Assembly (NCBI GenBank): GCA_934717855.1
Contig: CAKUZI010000004.1
Span: 62,001-126,000 of the forward strand
DNA from: an uncultured Candidatus Melainabacteria bacterium
Lineage (GTDB): Bacteria; Cyanobacteriota; Vampirovibrionia; Gastranaerophilales; Gastranaerophilaceae
Reading direction: 5' to 3'
DNA: 64,000 nucleotides
Shown here: one piece after another, positions 54,880 through 63,120 of the stretch
How positions within the stretch are numbered: position 1 is the stretch's first letter
Layout of the letters: the number at the start of each line of letters is the position of its first letter
Notes under the pieces: generated by a model
Seen by the model: the letters and a program-made list of their open reading frames with translations, nothing else
Told to the model about the DNA's origin: nothing
Databases searched by the model: none
Translations under genes and position numbers: made by a program

Positions 54880-57486
54880 ATGCTAACCGGAAATCAAATT
54901 AGAAAATTATATTTAGATTATTTTAAAGAAAAACATGCACACACTCTTGTTGAAAGTTCGTCACTTGTTCCTGACAATCCGACTGTTCTTTTGACAACTG
55001 CCGGCATGTTACAGTTTTTACCTATATTTTTAGGAATTCAACCTTGCCCATATGAACCTGCAAGAGCTACTTCTTGTCAAAAATGCGCAAGAGCGGGCGG
55101 AAAGGATTCTGATATCGAAAACGTTGGTAGAACTCCACGACACCATACATTCTTTGAAATGCTTGGAAACTTCTCTTTTGGAGACTATTACAAAAAAGAA
55201 ATTATTCCTTGGGCTTGGAAATTCGTTACTGAAGTTTTGAAATTAGACAAAGACAGACTTTGGATTACTATTTTTGAAACTGATGATGAAGCTTATGATA
55301 TCTGGAGAAGTGTTGGTGTTCCGGCTGAACGTATTAAAAGAAAAGGGAAAAAAGACAATTTCTGGGGACCTCCGGGAGCTTCAGGATCTTGCGGACCTTG
55401 CTCAGAAATTCACTATGATTTAGGCGAACAGTATAAATGTGACGATCCTCGAGGTTGTGGAATTGACACTTGCGAATGCGACAGATGGGTTGAAATTTGG
55501 AACTTGGTATTTACAGAACTTTATCAAGATGAAGAGGGTAACCAATCTCCTTTGGGTAAGAAAAACGTTGATACAGGCATGGGCTTGGAACGTATTACGA
55601 TGGTTTGCCAAGGTGTTGCGTCTACATTTGAAACTGACCTTTTGAAACCTATTATGGATAAGGTTTGTGAAATGAGTGGTGTGCCTTACAAAAAATCTGA
55701 AAAAACAGATGTTTCATTGCGTATTATCACTGACCACGCAAGATGTGTTACATTCTTGATTTCGGATGGTGTAATTCCCGGAAACGAGGGAAGAAGCTAT
55801 GTCTTGAGAATGATTTTGCGTCGAGCTTTGCGCCACGGAAAAATCTTGGGTATGGAATTGCCGTTCTTGTACAAACTTGTTGACGTAATTATCGAAAATT
55901 ACGGCGAAGCATACCCTGATTTGGTTAAAAACAAGGCGAAAATCGTTGATACAATTAAGAAAGAAGAAGAACGTTTTGCAAAAACTCTTGACCGTGGATA
56001 CAAAATGCTAGATGAGTTTATTGAAGCTAAAAAAGATATTGACGGCGAAAGTGCATTCAAACTTTATGACACTTACGGTTTCCCTCTTGAATTGACAAAG
56101 GAAATTGCATTAGAAAACGGTTTGAATGTAGATGAAAATGGCTATAAAATTGCAATGCAAGAACAAAAGGACCGTGCAAAAGCTGCCGCTGCAAAAATCA
56201 GTGTTACTGGTGATATGAAGTATGCCAAAGTTGAAAAAGAAGTTGGTTCAACTGAATTTGTTGGCTATAGTGAAAATGAATGTGACGCAAAGATTTTGGC
56301 AACAATTGACGGCGAAGGTTATGTTGATGTTGTTCTTGATAAGACTCCATTCTATGCAGAATGTGGTGGTCAAGTTGGTGATTCAGGCGTAATTGAAAAC
56401 GAAAACTTGAAATTGGAAGTTTTGACAACATTCAAAGTAAACAAATTGTTTGTTCATCGTTGCGAAGTTGTTAATGGTGAAATTACAATCGGAGAAAAGG
56501 TTCATGCCAAAATTGATGTTGAAAGACGCGAAGAAATCAGACTTCACCATTCATCTGCTCACTTATTGCAAGCAGCTTTAGTAAAAGTTTTGGGTGACGA
56601 AGTTAAACAAGCCGGTTCTCAGGTTGAAGAAAACAGAATGCGTTTTGACTTTACGTTCTCTCGTGCAATGGAACCTGATGAAATATTTAAGGCTGAGGAA
56701 ATTGTAAATAAATGGATTGCGGAAGCTTTGCCTGTTACAACAGAAGAAATGGACATTGAACATGCAAAATTGACCGGTGCAACAGCATTGTTCGGCGAAA
56801 AATATGAAGATGTTGTAAGAGTCGTTTCAATGGGAACTCAAAACCATTGTATTTCAAAAGAGTTCTGTGCAGGTACTCATGCTCGAAATACTCGTGACTT
56901 GAGGTTGTTTAAAATTGTTTCTGAGGGCGCAATTGCAGCCGGTACAAGACGTATTGAGGCTGTTGTTTCTAAAGCTGCGTTTGAGTTTATGAACGCTAAA
57001 GTTAAAGAAATGGATAAATTGTCTTTGATGTTTAAAGCTCATTATGACGAAGTTTTAGAACGTGTAGAAAAATTGCAGGAAGAAAACAAAGAACTTCAAA
57101 AAGAATTAACTTCTGCAAAAGAAGATTTGACAAGAGCAAAATTTGCGACATTCTTGTCAAAAGCTCAAGATATTGACGGCGGAAAATTGTTTATCACAAA
57201 GGTTGAAAACATTGATGGTAATGCAATTAAAGCTGGTATTGAATTTGCAGCTCAAAAACTTGGCGAAAGTGTAATAATTTTAGCATCAGCAAGAACTGTT
57301 GCCGTAAAAGTTTCTGATAGTTTTGTAAAAAAAGGTATAAATGCCGGTAAAATTGTTGGAGAAATTGCTCGTGCAACAGGTGCAAATGGCGGTGGTAGAC
57401 CAAACTTTGCACAAGGCGGTGTGAAAGATGCTTCAAAACTTGACGAAATCTTGACAAAAATCGAAGAAGAAATTAAGGGTGCATAA
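54880..57486 (+). CDS. alaS: Alanine-tRNA ligase
   Basis: 868 aa, normal. Class II catalytic domain with FKEKHAHTLVESSSLVP, TTAGMLQFLPIFLG and RTPRHHTFFEMLGNFSFGDY; the recognition domain; the editing domain with the zinc/His motif HHSSAHLLQAAL (HxxxH) and CAGTH; and the C-terminal oligomerisation (coiled-coil then DHHA1-like) domain with GGGRPNFAQGGVKD. It charges tRNA-Ala and clears Ser- and Gly-tRNA-Ala. AAAGGAATTAG precedes the start. It is monocistronic as far as seen. Confidence 0.97.
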   Translation: MLTGNQIRKLYLDYFKEKHAHTLVESSSLVPDNPTVLLTTAGMLQFLPIFLGIQPCPYEPARATSCQKCARAGGKDSDIENVGRTPRHHTFFEMLGNFSFGDYYKKEIIPWAWKFVTEVLKLDKDRLWITIFETDDEAYDIWRSVGVPAERIKRKGKKDNFWGPPGASGSCGPCSEIHYDLGEQYKCDDPRGCGIDTCECDRWVEIWNLVFTELYQDEEGNQSPLGKKNVDTGMGLERITMVCQGVASTFETDLLKPIMDKVCEMSGVPYKKSEKTDVSLRIITDHARCVTFLISDGVIPGNEGRSYVLRMILRRALRHGKILGMELPFLYKLVDVIIENYGEAYPDLVKNKAKIVDTIKKEEERFAKTLDRGYKMLDEFIEAKKDIDGESAFKLYDTYGFPLELTKEIALENGLNVDENGYKIAMQEQKDRAKAAAAKISVTGDMKYAKVEKEVGSTEFVGYSENECDAKILATIDGEGYVDVVLDKTPFYAECGGQVGDSGVIENENLKLEVLTTFKVNKLFVHRCEVVNGEITIGEKVHAKIDVERREEIRLHHSSAHLLQAALVKVLGDEVKQAGSQVEENRMRFDFTFSRAMEPDEIFKAEEIVNKWIAEALPVTTEEMDIEHAKLTGATALFGEKYEDVVRVVSMGTQNHCISKEFCAGTHARNTRDLRLFKIVSEGAIAAGTRRIEAVVSKAAFEFMNAKVKEMDKLSLMFKAHYDEVLERVEKLQEENKELQKELTSAKEDLTRAKFATFLSKAQDIDGGKLFITKVENIDGNAIKAGIEFAAQKLGESVIILASARTVAVKVSDSFVKKGINAGKIVGEIARATGANGGGRPNFAQGGVKDASKLDEILTKIEEEIKGA

Positions 57487-57619
57487 ATAGAAGCAGCTAA
57501 GAATTTAGAAGTCTATAAGACGCTAAGTTCGTTACGGTGAGTGGGTTGGGCATACTTGCCCAACTTCGTAAAAGCTGGTTTTAATTTTTAATGAAGGCGG
57601 GATACATATCCCGCCAACT
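57487..57619. repeat. Octamer trace and two hairpins after alaS
   Basis: CAGCTAAG, AATTTAGA, AGTCTATA, AGACGCTA (from 57493) are in 8-nt register. GTTGGGCATACTTGCCCAAC (57545-57564) and GGCGGGATACATATCCCGCC (57596-57615) are perfect or near-perfect hairpins; the second may terminate both converging genes. Confidence 0.6.
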
Positions 57620-57934
57620 TTATTTATCTTTGTTTTTATTTTTATCATCAAAAATACTTGTTTCATTGCGCTCAATATCTGCTTTGATTTGATTTAATTC
57701 TTTTTGAAGAGCGTTTGCTAAATCAATATCGCCACTTTGCATAGCAAGCTGAATTTGTTGTTGTTTTATCTTTGCATTGCTTTTTAAGTCGCTAACATTT
57801 CGAGCGGGCTCGATAATTCTATTAGCGAGTTCTTGTTGTTTTGCATTAGCTTTAGCTGTGGCTGTATTATTTTGTTTCTTAGTTTGAGTAGCTTTTTGTG
57901 TCCCATTAGTTTTTGAAATTCCGTCCATTGCCAT
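57620..57934 (-). CDS. Unknown small protein, 104 aa
   Basis: No family recognised. AAAGGAGAATTAT precedes the ATG at 57934 (MAMDGISKTNG); a longer frame to 57952 is rejected. The N-terminal third is Thr/Lys/Gln/Asn-rich and probably disordered; about residues 35-95 form one or two helices, including ANRIIEPARNVSDLKSNAKI and QKELNQIKADIERNE, likely coiled coil. No signal peptide. It shares a control region with the divergent XRE gene at 58042, which carries a perfect 28-bp palindrome, so it may be a target of that regulator. Confidence 0.65.
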   Translation of the reverse strand: MAMDGISKTNGTQKATQTKKQNNTATAKANAKQQELANRIIEPARNVSDLKSNAKIKQQQIQLAMQSGDIDLANALQKELNQIKADIERNETSIFDDKNKNKDK

Positions 57935-57964
57935 TATAATTCTCCTTTGCATAGTTAGAGTGTT

Positions 57965-57992
57965 CTATATACCATGTTTAGATGGTATATAG
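57965..57992. promoter_or_regulatory. Perfect palindrome between the small protein and XRE genes
   Basis: CTATATACCAT (57965-57975), 6-nt centre, ATGGTATATAG (57982-57992). It is placed between divergent starts and is typical of an XRE-family operator. Confidence 0.75.
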
Positions 57993-58041
57993 GTAATTAT
58001 AAATGGTCGATAGAATTTTGTCAATATGTAATTATATTGTT

Positions 58042-58284
58042 ATGGATAGAGATAAAATTCTTGCAGAGTTTGGAAAAAATTTAAGAGCGGAACGCAACAG
58101 AGCCGGATATTCTCAAGATGGACTTGCTGATGCGATAGGTATTTGTGCAGGCAAACATATTGGCACAATCGAGCGTGGTGAAACAAATCCGACTCTTACG
58201 ACTATAATTGCAATTATGAAAGTGCTTAAGATAGATTTTGCAAAGTTATATAATATAGATGAAATTGAAGATTTAAAGAATTAG
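58042..58284 (+). CDS. XRE-family transcriptional regulator, 80 aa
   Basis: Starts at MDRDKILAEFGKNLRAERNR; an upstream frame from 58003 would add 13 residues without support. Single Cro/C1-type helix-turn-helix: AGYSQDGLADAIGICAGKHIGTIERGETNPTLTTI, with recognition helix about GKHIGTIE, then IMKVLKIDFAKLYNI. No effector domain. With the palindrome at 57965 it forms the third divergent XRE pair in the window, here facing a small protein and not a prepilin. Ribosome-binding site weak. Confidence 0.88.
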   Translation: MDRDKILAEFGKNLRAERNRAGYSQDGLADAIGICAGKHIGTIERGETNPTLTTIIAIMKVLKIDFAKLYNIDEIEDLKN

Positions 58285-58321
58285 CAAGTTGGACGATAAA
58301 GTTCAACTTGCTAAACAAATT

Positions 58322-59380
58322 TTATTTTGCGAATGCTTCTGCGATTGATTTTTTGTAGTCAGGTCTTAAGATACCTTTTTCGGTGATAATTCCTGCAATC
58401 AATTCGTGCGGAGTTACATCAAAACCTGGGTTTATAACTTTTACATCAGGAGCACAAATTATTTTTCCATTGATGTGTGTAACTTCTTCGTGTGAACGTT
58501 CTTCAATAACTATTTCATCGCCTGTTTTAATGCTTGTGTCAATTGTTGAAAGCGGTGCTGCAATATAAAATGGTACATTGTGATATTTTGCCGCAATTGC
58601 AACTGTGTAAGTTCCGATTTTGTTTGCAGTGTCGCCATTTGCAGCGATTCTGTCTGCGCCTACAACTACCATATCAATCATACCTTTTTTCATGAAATAT
58701 GAACACATTCCATCAGTAATCAATGTTGTAGGAATTCCGTCCATCGTAAGTTCAAATGTTGTAATTCTTGCGCCTTGTTGGCGAGGTCTTGTTTCATCTG
58801 CAAAAACTTGAATAGTCGGATCATTTGCAAATGCAGAACGAACAACTCCCAATGCAGTCCCGTAGCCTACTGTAGCTAGTCCGCCTGCGTTGCAGTGAGT
58901 TAATATTGTTGCACCTTTAGGAACAACTTCGGCACCGTAATCGCCAATTTTTTTATTAATCGCGATGTCTTCATTTTCCAATCTAATTGCATTTTGTTTC
59001 AATTCTTCGACAATTCCAGCAATTTCAGATTTAGAATTTTTGATAACTTCTTTTTGTTTTTCGCAAGCCCACATTAAATTTACTGCTGTAGGACGAGAAG
59101 TTGCCATATAATCTGCTTTTTCTAATAATTGTCTTACAAATTCATCTCGAGACAAATCTTTTTTAGCAAGTTCTTGTGCATATAAAACAACACCGTGTGC
59201 GCCAGCAACTCCAATTGCCGGAGCTCCGCGAACAATCATTGTTTTAATTGCGTCGAACATTTCTTGACCTGTTTTGATATTTACATACTTAAATTCGTAT
59301 GGTAAAACAGTTTGATCTACCATTTTTGAATAATTATCTACCCATTCGATTGTTTTTATTTTTGAATGAAATTCTGCCAT
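58322..59380 (-). CDS. mtnA: S-methyl-5-thioribose-1-phosphate isomerase
   Basis: 352 aa, normal for MtnA (eIF2B-alpha-like fold). Motifs: RGAPAIGVAGAHGVVLYAQE, TSRPTAVNLMWA, THCNAGGLATVGYGTALG with the catalytic Cys, DETRPRQQGARITTFEL, VVGADRIAANGDTANKIGTY with the catalytic Asp, and FYIAAPLSTID. It isomerises methylthioribose-1-phosphate to the ribulose form in methionine salvage. No other salvage gene (mtnK, mtnB, mtnC, mtnD) is close, so in this anaerobe it may serve an alternative methylthio-sugar route; that is inference. The membrane protein and ruvC genes precede it on the same strand with 2- and 5-bp gaps, so the three form a unit. Confidence 0.95.
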   Translation of the reverse strand: MAEFHSKIKTIEWVDNYSKMVDQTVLPYEFKYVNIKTGQEMFDAIKTMIVRGAPAIGVAGAHGVVLYAQELAKKDLSRDEFVRQLLEKADYMATSRPTAVNLMWACEKQKEVIKNSKSEIAGIVEELKQNAIRLENEDIAINKKIGDYGAEVVPKGATILTHCNAGGLATVGYGTALGVVRSAFANDPTIQVFADETRPRQQGARITTFELTMDGIPTTLITDGMCSYFMKKGMIDMVVVGADRIAANGDTANKIGTYTVAIAAKYHNVPFYIAAPLSTIDTSIKTGDEIVIEERSHEEVTHINGKIICAPDVKVINPGFDVTPHELIAGIITEKGILRPDYKKSIAEAFAK

Positions 59381-59382
59381 TT

Positions 59383-59838
59383 TTATTTCCTTTTCTCTAT
59401 TGAATTAATAAAATCTAATACGTAAAATGTTAAAAAACCTGTAAAAGCGTTAACTGTAGCTCCTAATACTCCCATGAATGTTGATATTATGAACAACAAG
59501 AAAAAGCTTGCATTTCCTAGCATATAGCCAATTCCAATATTTGCAGATATGTGAAAAAGTTTCATCAAAATGACTGATATTGGAACGTAAATTATAGAAA
59601 ATCCCATATATGCAACAAATCCGGCGATAGCTCCAACAATTACACTATCTTTGATTGAAGAAAGTGACAAACAGTTATATTTTACCAAAAGCCAGATAAC
59701 AAGTGGAGCGATAAGGCTTATTAAAAAAATGAACGATATAATTCCTAAATACGGGATTAGCGTAACTGCTCCAAGGATTGCGCCAAAAAATATGCTCAAA
59801 ATTGCAATTTGTTTTAACAAAATAAAATTTATATCCAT
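59383..59838 (-). CDS. Small integral membrane protein, 151 aa
   Basis: From the ATG at 59838, 5 bp after the ruvC stop. Five or so hydrophobic segments: about 6-26 (LLKQIAILSIFFGAILGAVT), 28-52, 64-84 (VIVGAIAGFVAYMGFSIIY), 105-128 (MLGNASFFLLFIISTFMGVLG) and 130-145. Gly and Ala in the helices suggest a packed bundle. No known family recognised. Its job is unknown; it lies between ruvC and mtnA in the same unit. Confidence 0.7.
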   Translation of the reverse strand: MDINFILLKQIAILSIFFGAILGAVTLIPYLGIISFIFLISLIAPLVIWLLVKYNCLSLSSIKDSVIVGAIAGFVAYMGFSIIYVPISVILMKLFHISANIGIGYMLGNASFFLLFIISTFMGVLGATVNAFTGFLTFYVLDFINSIEKRK

Positions 59839-59843
59839 AGGAC

Positions 59844-60320
59844 TTATCTTAACACAAGTGAGCGGGTATGGCAAATTGCAATTGCAATAGAGTCAACCGT
59901 ATCATCTAGTTTTGGCAAAGTTTCAACTCCGAGTGAAAGTTTGACCATTTGTTCAACTTCTTTTTTATCAGCTCTACCATAACCGGTCAAAACTTGTTTC
60001 ACTTCCATAGGTGTGTATTCAAAAATTGGAATTTTATGTTTTTCTAATGCTGTTAAAATTACGCCCCTTGCGTGCGCAACCGGCATTACAGTTGTTCTGT
60101 TGCGAAAGAAAAATAATTTTTCGATGGCAGAACAATCGGGATTATATTTCTCTATAATCGTATTCATGTCTTCCCAAATTTCAAGTAATCTAGCGCTTTC
60201 TTTTGAATTTTTTTGCGTTTGGATAGAACCGGAATGCAACAAAACAGAGTTTTCACCGTCAAATTCAATTAATGAATATCCGACAATACCAATTCCCGGA
60301 TCTATACCTAAAATTTTCAT
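59844..60320 (-). CDS. ruvC: Holliday junction resolvase RuvC
   Basis: 158 aa. The four acidic catalytic residues are identifiable: Asp7 in GIDPGIGIVGYSLIE, Glu67 in AIEKLFFFRNRTT, and Asp140 and Asp143 in DDTVDSIAIAICH. VKQVLTGYGRADKKEVEQMV is also conserved. It cuts Holliday junctions as a dimer together with RuvAB, which are not in this window. First gene of the ruvC / membrane protein / mtnA unit. The upstream 21 bp to the next gene leave little room for a promoter, so it may be expressed with that gene. Confidence 0.96.
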   Translation of the reverse strand: MKILGIDPGIGIVGYSLIEFDGENSVLLHSGSIQTQKNSKESARLLEIWEDMNTIIEKYNPDCSAIEKLFFFRNRTTVMPVAHARGVILTALEKHKIPIFEYTPMEVKQVLTGYGRADKKEVEQMVKLSLGVETLPKLDDTVDSIAIAICHTRSLVLR

Positions 60321-60341
60321 AAAACAATTATAACATGAATA

Positions 60342-61115
60342 TTAGGAATGTTTTGGAGGTATAGAGTCTTGAACTGCTTCTCTAGCCTTTTGTAAAACTG
60401 AAGCTAGTTTGTCGTTTAATACTTGTAATTTTTCATCATAATTAAATTGACTTAAATCGTAATTTTTGCCAAGCATTTTCACATGTTCTACTTTTTCAAT
60501 TTGTTTGTCAATTGCAAATTGAGCAGATTTGGTACTTTTTTCTAGCATCAAATCATATCTTAAAGCTTGCAAAATATTTATTCTTTCGGGATAATTTTTA
60601 TCAATCAAAAGAGCGTCCAAAGCTTTTTCGTTCAATTTTTGCGTGCCTGTTAGATTTGATTTGAAATATTTTTCAGCACCTGTTACATCATGTCCTTTAT
60701 TAAGCATAGAAATTTTTCTTGTTAAAAATTTGGGATTAAAAATATAACTGAAAAAGTTTTGAGTTTCGTTTAAAAATAAAGGAGCTGTTCGTTGTTGAAC
60801 TTTATCTGTCCATATGCGAACAGGTAGTTTCAAAGTATATCCGCTATATTTATTAGTTTTCCCCCAATATGAAGATGATACAGACGTAGTTAAATCTTCT
60901 TCGTTTGCAAATGTTTGGATATTTATTCTGTTACCTGTGGCTTCTCTTAGGTTTCGCTTAAAAGTCGCAAGTTTCATTTCACGGTCTTTAAAATCATAAG
61001 ACAAATCCTTATAAAATTTTAAATTAGACTGTGTAGCTTTTGCAAATCTTTCTTCAGTTGTCCCTTTTGCAATAGATAAGGGTAAAAATGTTTTTGGTTT
61101 ATTAATCTTTATCAT
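60342..61115 (-). CDS. Unknown protein, 257 aa
   Basis: No family recognised. The ATG at 61115 (MIKINKPKTFLPLSIAKG) is preferred to a TTG 21 nt upstream; neither has a good ribosome-binding site. The protein is basic and mostly helical. About 50-100 is rich in Arg, Lys and Thr; a PLFLNETQNFFSYIFNPKFLTRKISM segment is Phe-rich; the last 90 residues form two long helices (LQALRYDLMLEKSTKSAQFA; YDEKLQVLNDKLASVLQKARE). No signal peptide. It belongs to the group of lineage-type proteins with short Phe-containing N-termini (compare 10549 and 19673), though no alignment could be shown. Confidence 0.65.
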   Translation of the reverse strand: MIKINKPKTFLPLSIAKGTTEERFAKATQSNLKFYKDLSYDFKDREMKLATFKRNLREATGNRINIQTFANEEDLTTSVSSSYWGKTNKYSGYTLKLPVRIWTDKVQQRTAPLFLNETQNFFSYIFNPKFLTRKISMLNKGHDVTGAEKYFKSNLTGTQKLNEKALDALLIDKNYPERINILQALRYDLMLEKSTKSAQFAIDKQIEKVEHVKMLGKNYDLSQFNYDEKLQVLNDKLASVLQKAREAVQDSIPPKHS

Positions 61116-61173
61116 ATTATTATTAAAGCTGAGCAATATAATAATTGCTATTAAGTTTACAAAAATTTACTTT

Positions 61174-61452
61174 TTAAATGTTGTGCATATTGTCAAAAAT
61201 TTCTTTTCTTTGAACCCATATTTCCATTCCAAGTTCTTCGCCTGTTTGGGTTAAAGCTTCTTTAATTTCTTTAAAAGAATATTTTGATTTTTCAATGTTA
61301 CACAACATAAACATTACAAAATGTCCTTGCATAAGAGTTTGCTTAATATCTTCAATATTGACTTCGTACTTAGCTAATATTGTTGCAACTTTTGCAACAA
61401 TACCAACTTTGTCAACTCCGGAAACTGTTATGATAATTTGTTGATCTGACAT
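61174..61452 (-). CDS. ACT-domain protein (UPF0237 type)
   Basis: 92 aa, a single ACT domain: IIITVSGVDKVGIVAKVATILAKYEVNIEDIKQTLMQGHFVMFMLCN. The DKVGIVAKV turn matches the ligand-binding loop of ACT domains, and the length matches stand-alone UPF0237/GcvR-like regulators. It probably binds an amino acid and signals its level. Its start lies 25 bp inside the end of the alanine symporter gene, in another frame, so the two are coupled; sensing alanine or glycine levels is an attractive but unproved idea. Confidence 0.9.
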   Translation of the reverse strand: MSDQQIIITVSGVDKVGIVAKVATILAKYEVNIEDIKQTLMQGHFVMFMLCNIEKSKYSFKEIKEALTQTGEELGMEIWVQRKEIFDNMHNI

Positions 61453-63011
61453 GAAACTTCATCCTCTTCTTCTATTGTTGCCGGAATTTCTGCAGGTTTT
61501 AACCAATCTTTATTAATCAATTTACCAAGTTGGTGAATTCTGCAGTATTCAGCCAAATCTTTTTTAATTTCAGGAGCTAAAATGTACATTGCAATAATAT
61601 TTGGAATAGACATCGCAATCATCATCGCATCTGTAATATTAATTACTGATGTTACGTTCAATACAGAACCAATCAAAATAAATGCGCAATAAATGAATTG
61701 GAAAGTTAAAGTTCTTTTTCTGCCTTCACCGAACAAGAAGTTCCAAGATTTTTGACCGTAATAAGCCCAACTAATAATTGTTGATAATGCGTAAAGCAAA
61801 ACGATACCTGCCAAAAGGGTAGGGAAGAATGGCATTACAGAAGAAATCGCATCTGAAGTCATTTCAATACCTGATGTGTGACCGGCGTGAGTTTTATAAA
61901 CCCCTGTAATTACGATAGCAAAAGCTGTTAATGTGCACATAAAGCCTGTTAAGAACGGGTCAAGTAATGCTACAAACCCTTGAGATAAAGGTTCGTCAGT
62001 TTTTACTGTTGCATATACAATAGGTGCAGAACCTGTACCAGCTTCGTTTGATTGAACAGAACGTCTTAAACCCATAATCATTGCAACAAACATACCACCG
62101 TAAATCGATTCAGGTTTGAATGCTTCTTTAACAATAATCCAAGCTGCGTGTGGAACAAGTTTAATATTGCAAATAATTACTGCCATTGCAGCAAATAAAT
62201 ATATAAAAATCTTTAAAGGAACAATTTTTTCTGTAACTTTAACGATATTTTTAATACCACCGATTACAATTAACCCAACAACAATAGCCATTCCTAAACC
62301 GATTACCCAGTGGAAGTTGTGCATAAAGCCGTTTTCCCCACCGCAAACATTTACAAATTGGTTTGCAGCTTGGTTAATTTGAATCATGTTTCCGCCTGTA
62401 ATACCTCCGCAAATACATAAAATTGCAAACATTACAGACAAAGGTTGACCTAACCATCTCATTTTCTTTCTGGTTAAACCGTGTGCCATATAGTGCATAG
62501 GACCACCGGAAATTGAACCGTCAAGATTAAATCTTCTATATTTTACTGCCAATGAAGCTTCTACAAATTTCAAAGACATTCCTAACAAAGCACCGACGAT
62601 AATCCAGAATGCAGCACCGGGACCGCCCATTGAAATAGCGATTGCAACACCGGCAATACTTCCCAAACCGATTGTTCCGGACAATGCTGTCATCAATGCT
62701 TGGAATGCAGAAGTTTCACCTGAACCGTCTCCACCGTTTTTCTTTGGTTTGCAAACGATTTCAATAGCGTGTTTAAATCCCCAAACGGCGATACCTCTTA
62801 AATAGAACGTGAAAAATATACCTGCGAACAAAATCCAAAATATAATAATAGGAACATCAGCTCCAAGTACGTGAATTGGATGGAAAATAATTGCTGCGAT
62901 TGCATCAGATACAGGCGCAACATTTTTATCCATAAAAGCGTCAATGCTGAAAGCGTTTGCTTGCTGAATGTTAAATAAAAGTGTTAAAAGTACGATTAAA
63001 ATTTTGTTCAT
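61428..63011 (-). CDS. Sodium:alanine/glycine symporter (AGCS family)
   Basis: 527 aa with about eleven membrane helices and an N-terminal hydrophobic segment (MNKILIVLLTLLFNIQQANA) that may be a cleaved signal. AGCS signatures: GGDGSGETSAFQALMTALSGTIGLGSIAGVAIAISMGGPGAAFW, SVQSNEAGTGSAPIVYATVKTDEP and GAALGMSLKF-type region (LLGMSLKFVEASLAVKYR). It imports alanine or glycine with Na+. GAAAGGAAAAAG precedes the start. The acidic C-terminus (IEEEDEVSCQINKLS) overlaps the ACT-domain gene. Confidence 0.94.
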   Translation of the reverse strand: MNKILIVLLTLLFNIQQANAFSIDAFMDKNVAPVSDAIAAIIFHPIHVLGADVPIIIFWILFAGIFFTFYLRGIAVWGFKHAIEIVCKPKKNGGDGSGETSAFQALMTALSGTIGLGSIAGVAIAISMGGPGAAFWIIVGALLGMSLKFVEASLAVKYRRFNLDGSISGGPMHYMAHGLTRKKMRWLGQPLSVMFAILCICGGITGGNMIQINQAANQFVNVCGGENGFMHNFHWVIGLGMAIVVGLIVIGGIKNIVKVTEKIVPLKIFIYLFAAMAVIICNIKLVPHAAWIIVKEAFKPESIYGGMFVAMIMGLRRSVQSNEAGTGSAPIVYATVKTDEPLSQGFVALLDPFLTGFMCTLTAFAIVITGVYKTHAGHTSGIEMTSDAISSVMPFFPTLLAGIVLLYALSTIISWAYYGQKSWNFLFGEGRKRTLTFQFIYCAFILIGSVLNVTSVINITDAMMIAMSIPNIIAMYILAPEIKKDLAEYCRIHQLGKLINKDWLKPAEIPATIEEEDEVSCQINKLS

Positions 63012-63120
63012 TAATTCTTTTTCCTTTCGGGTTTAAGGTTATTCGGCTACTTCTTCCAAAGGGCAAATCACCAACCTAGCATTAATACTACCAAAAACAT
63101 AACTACATGATGTCAAATCT

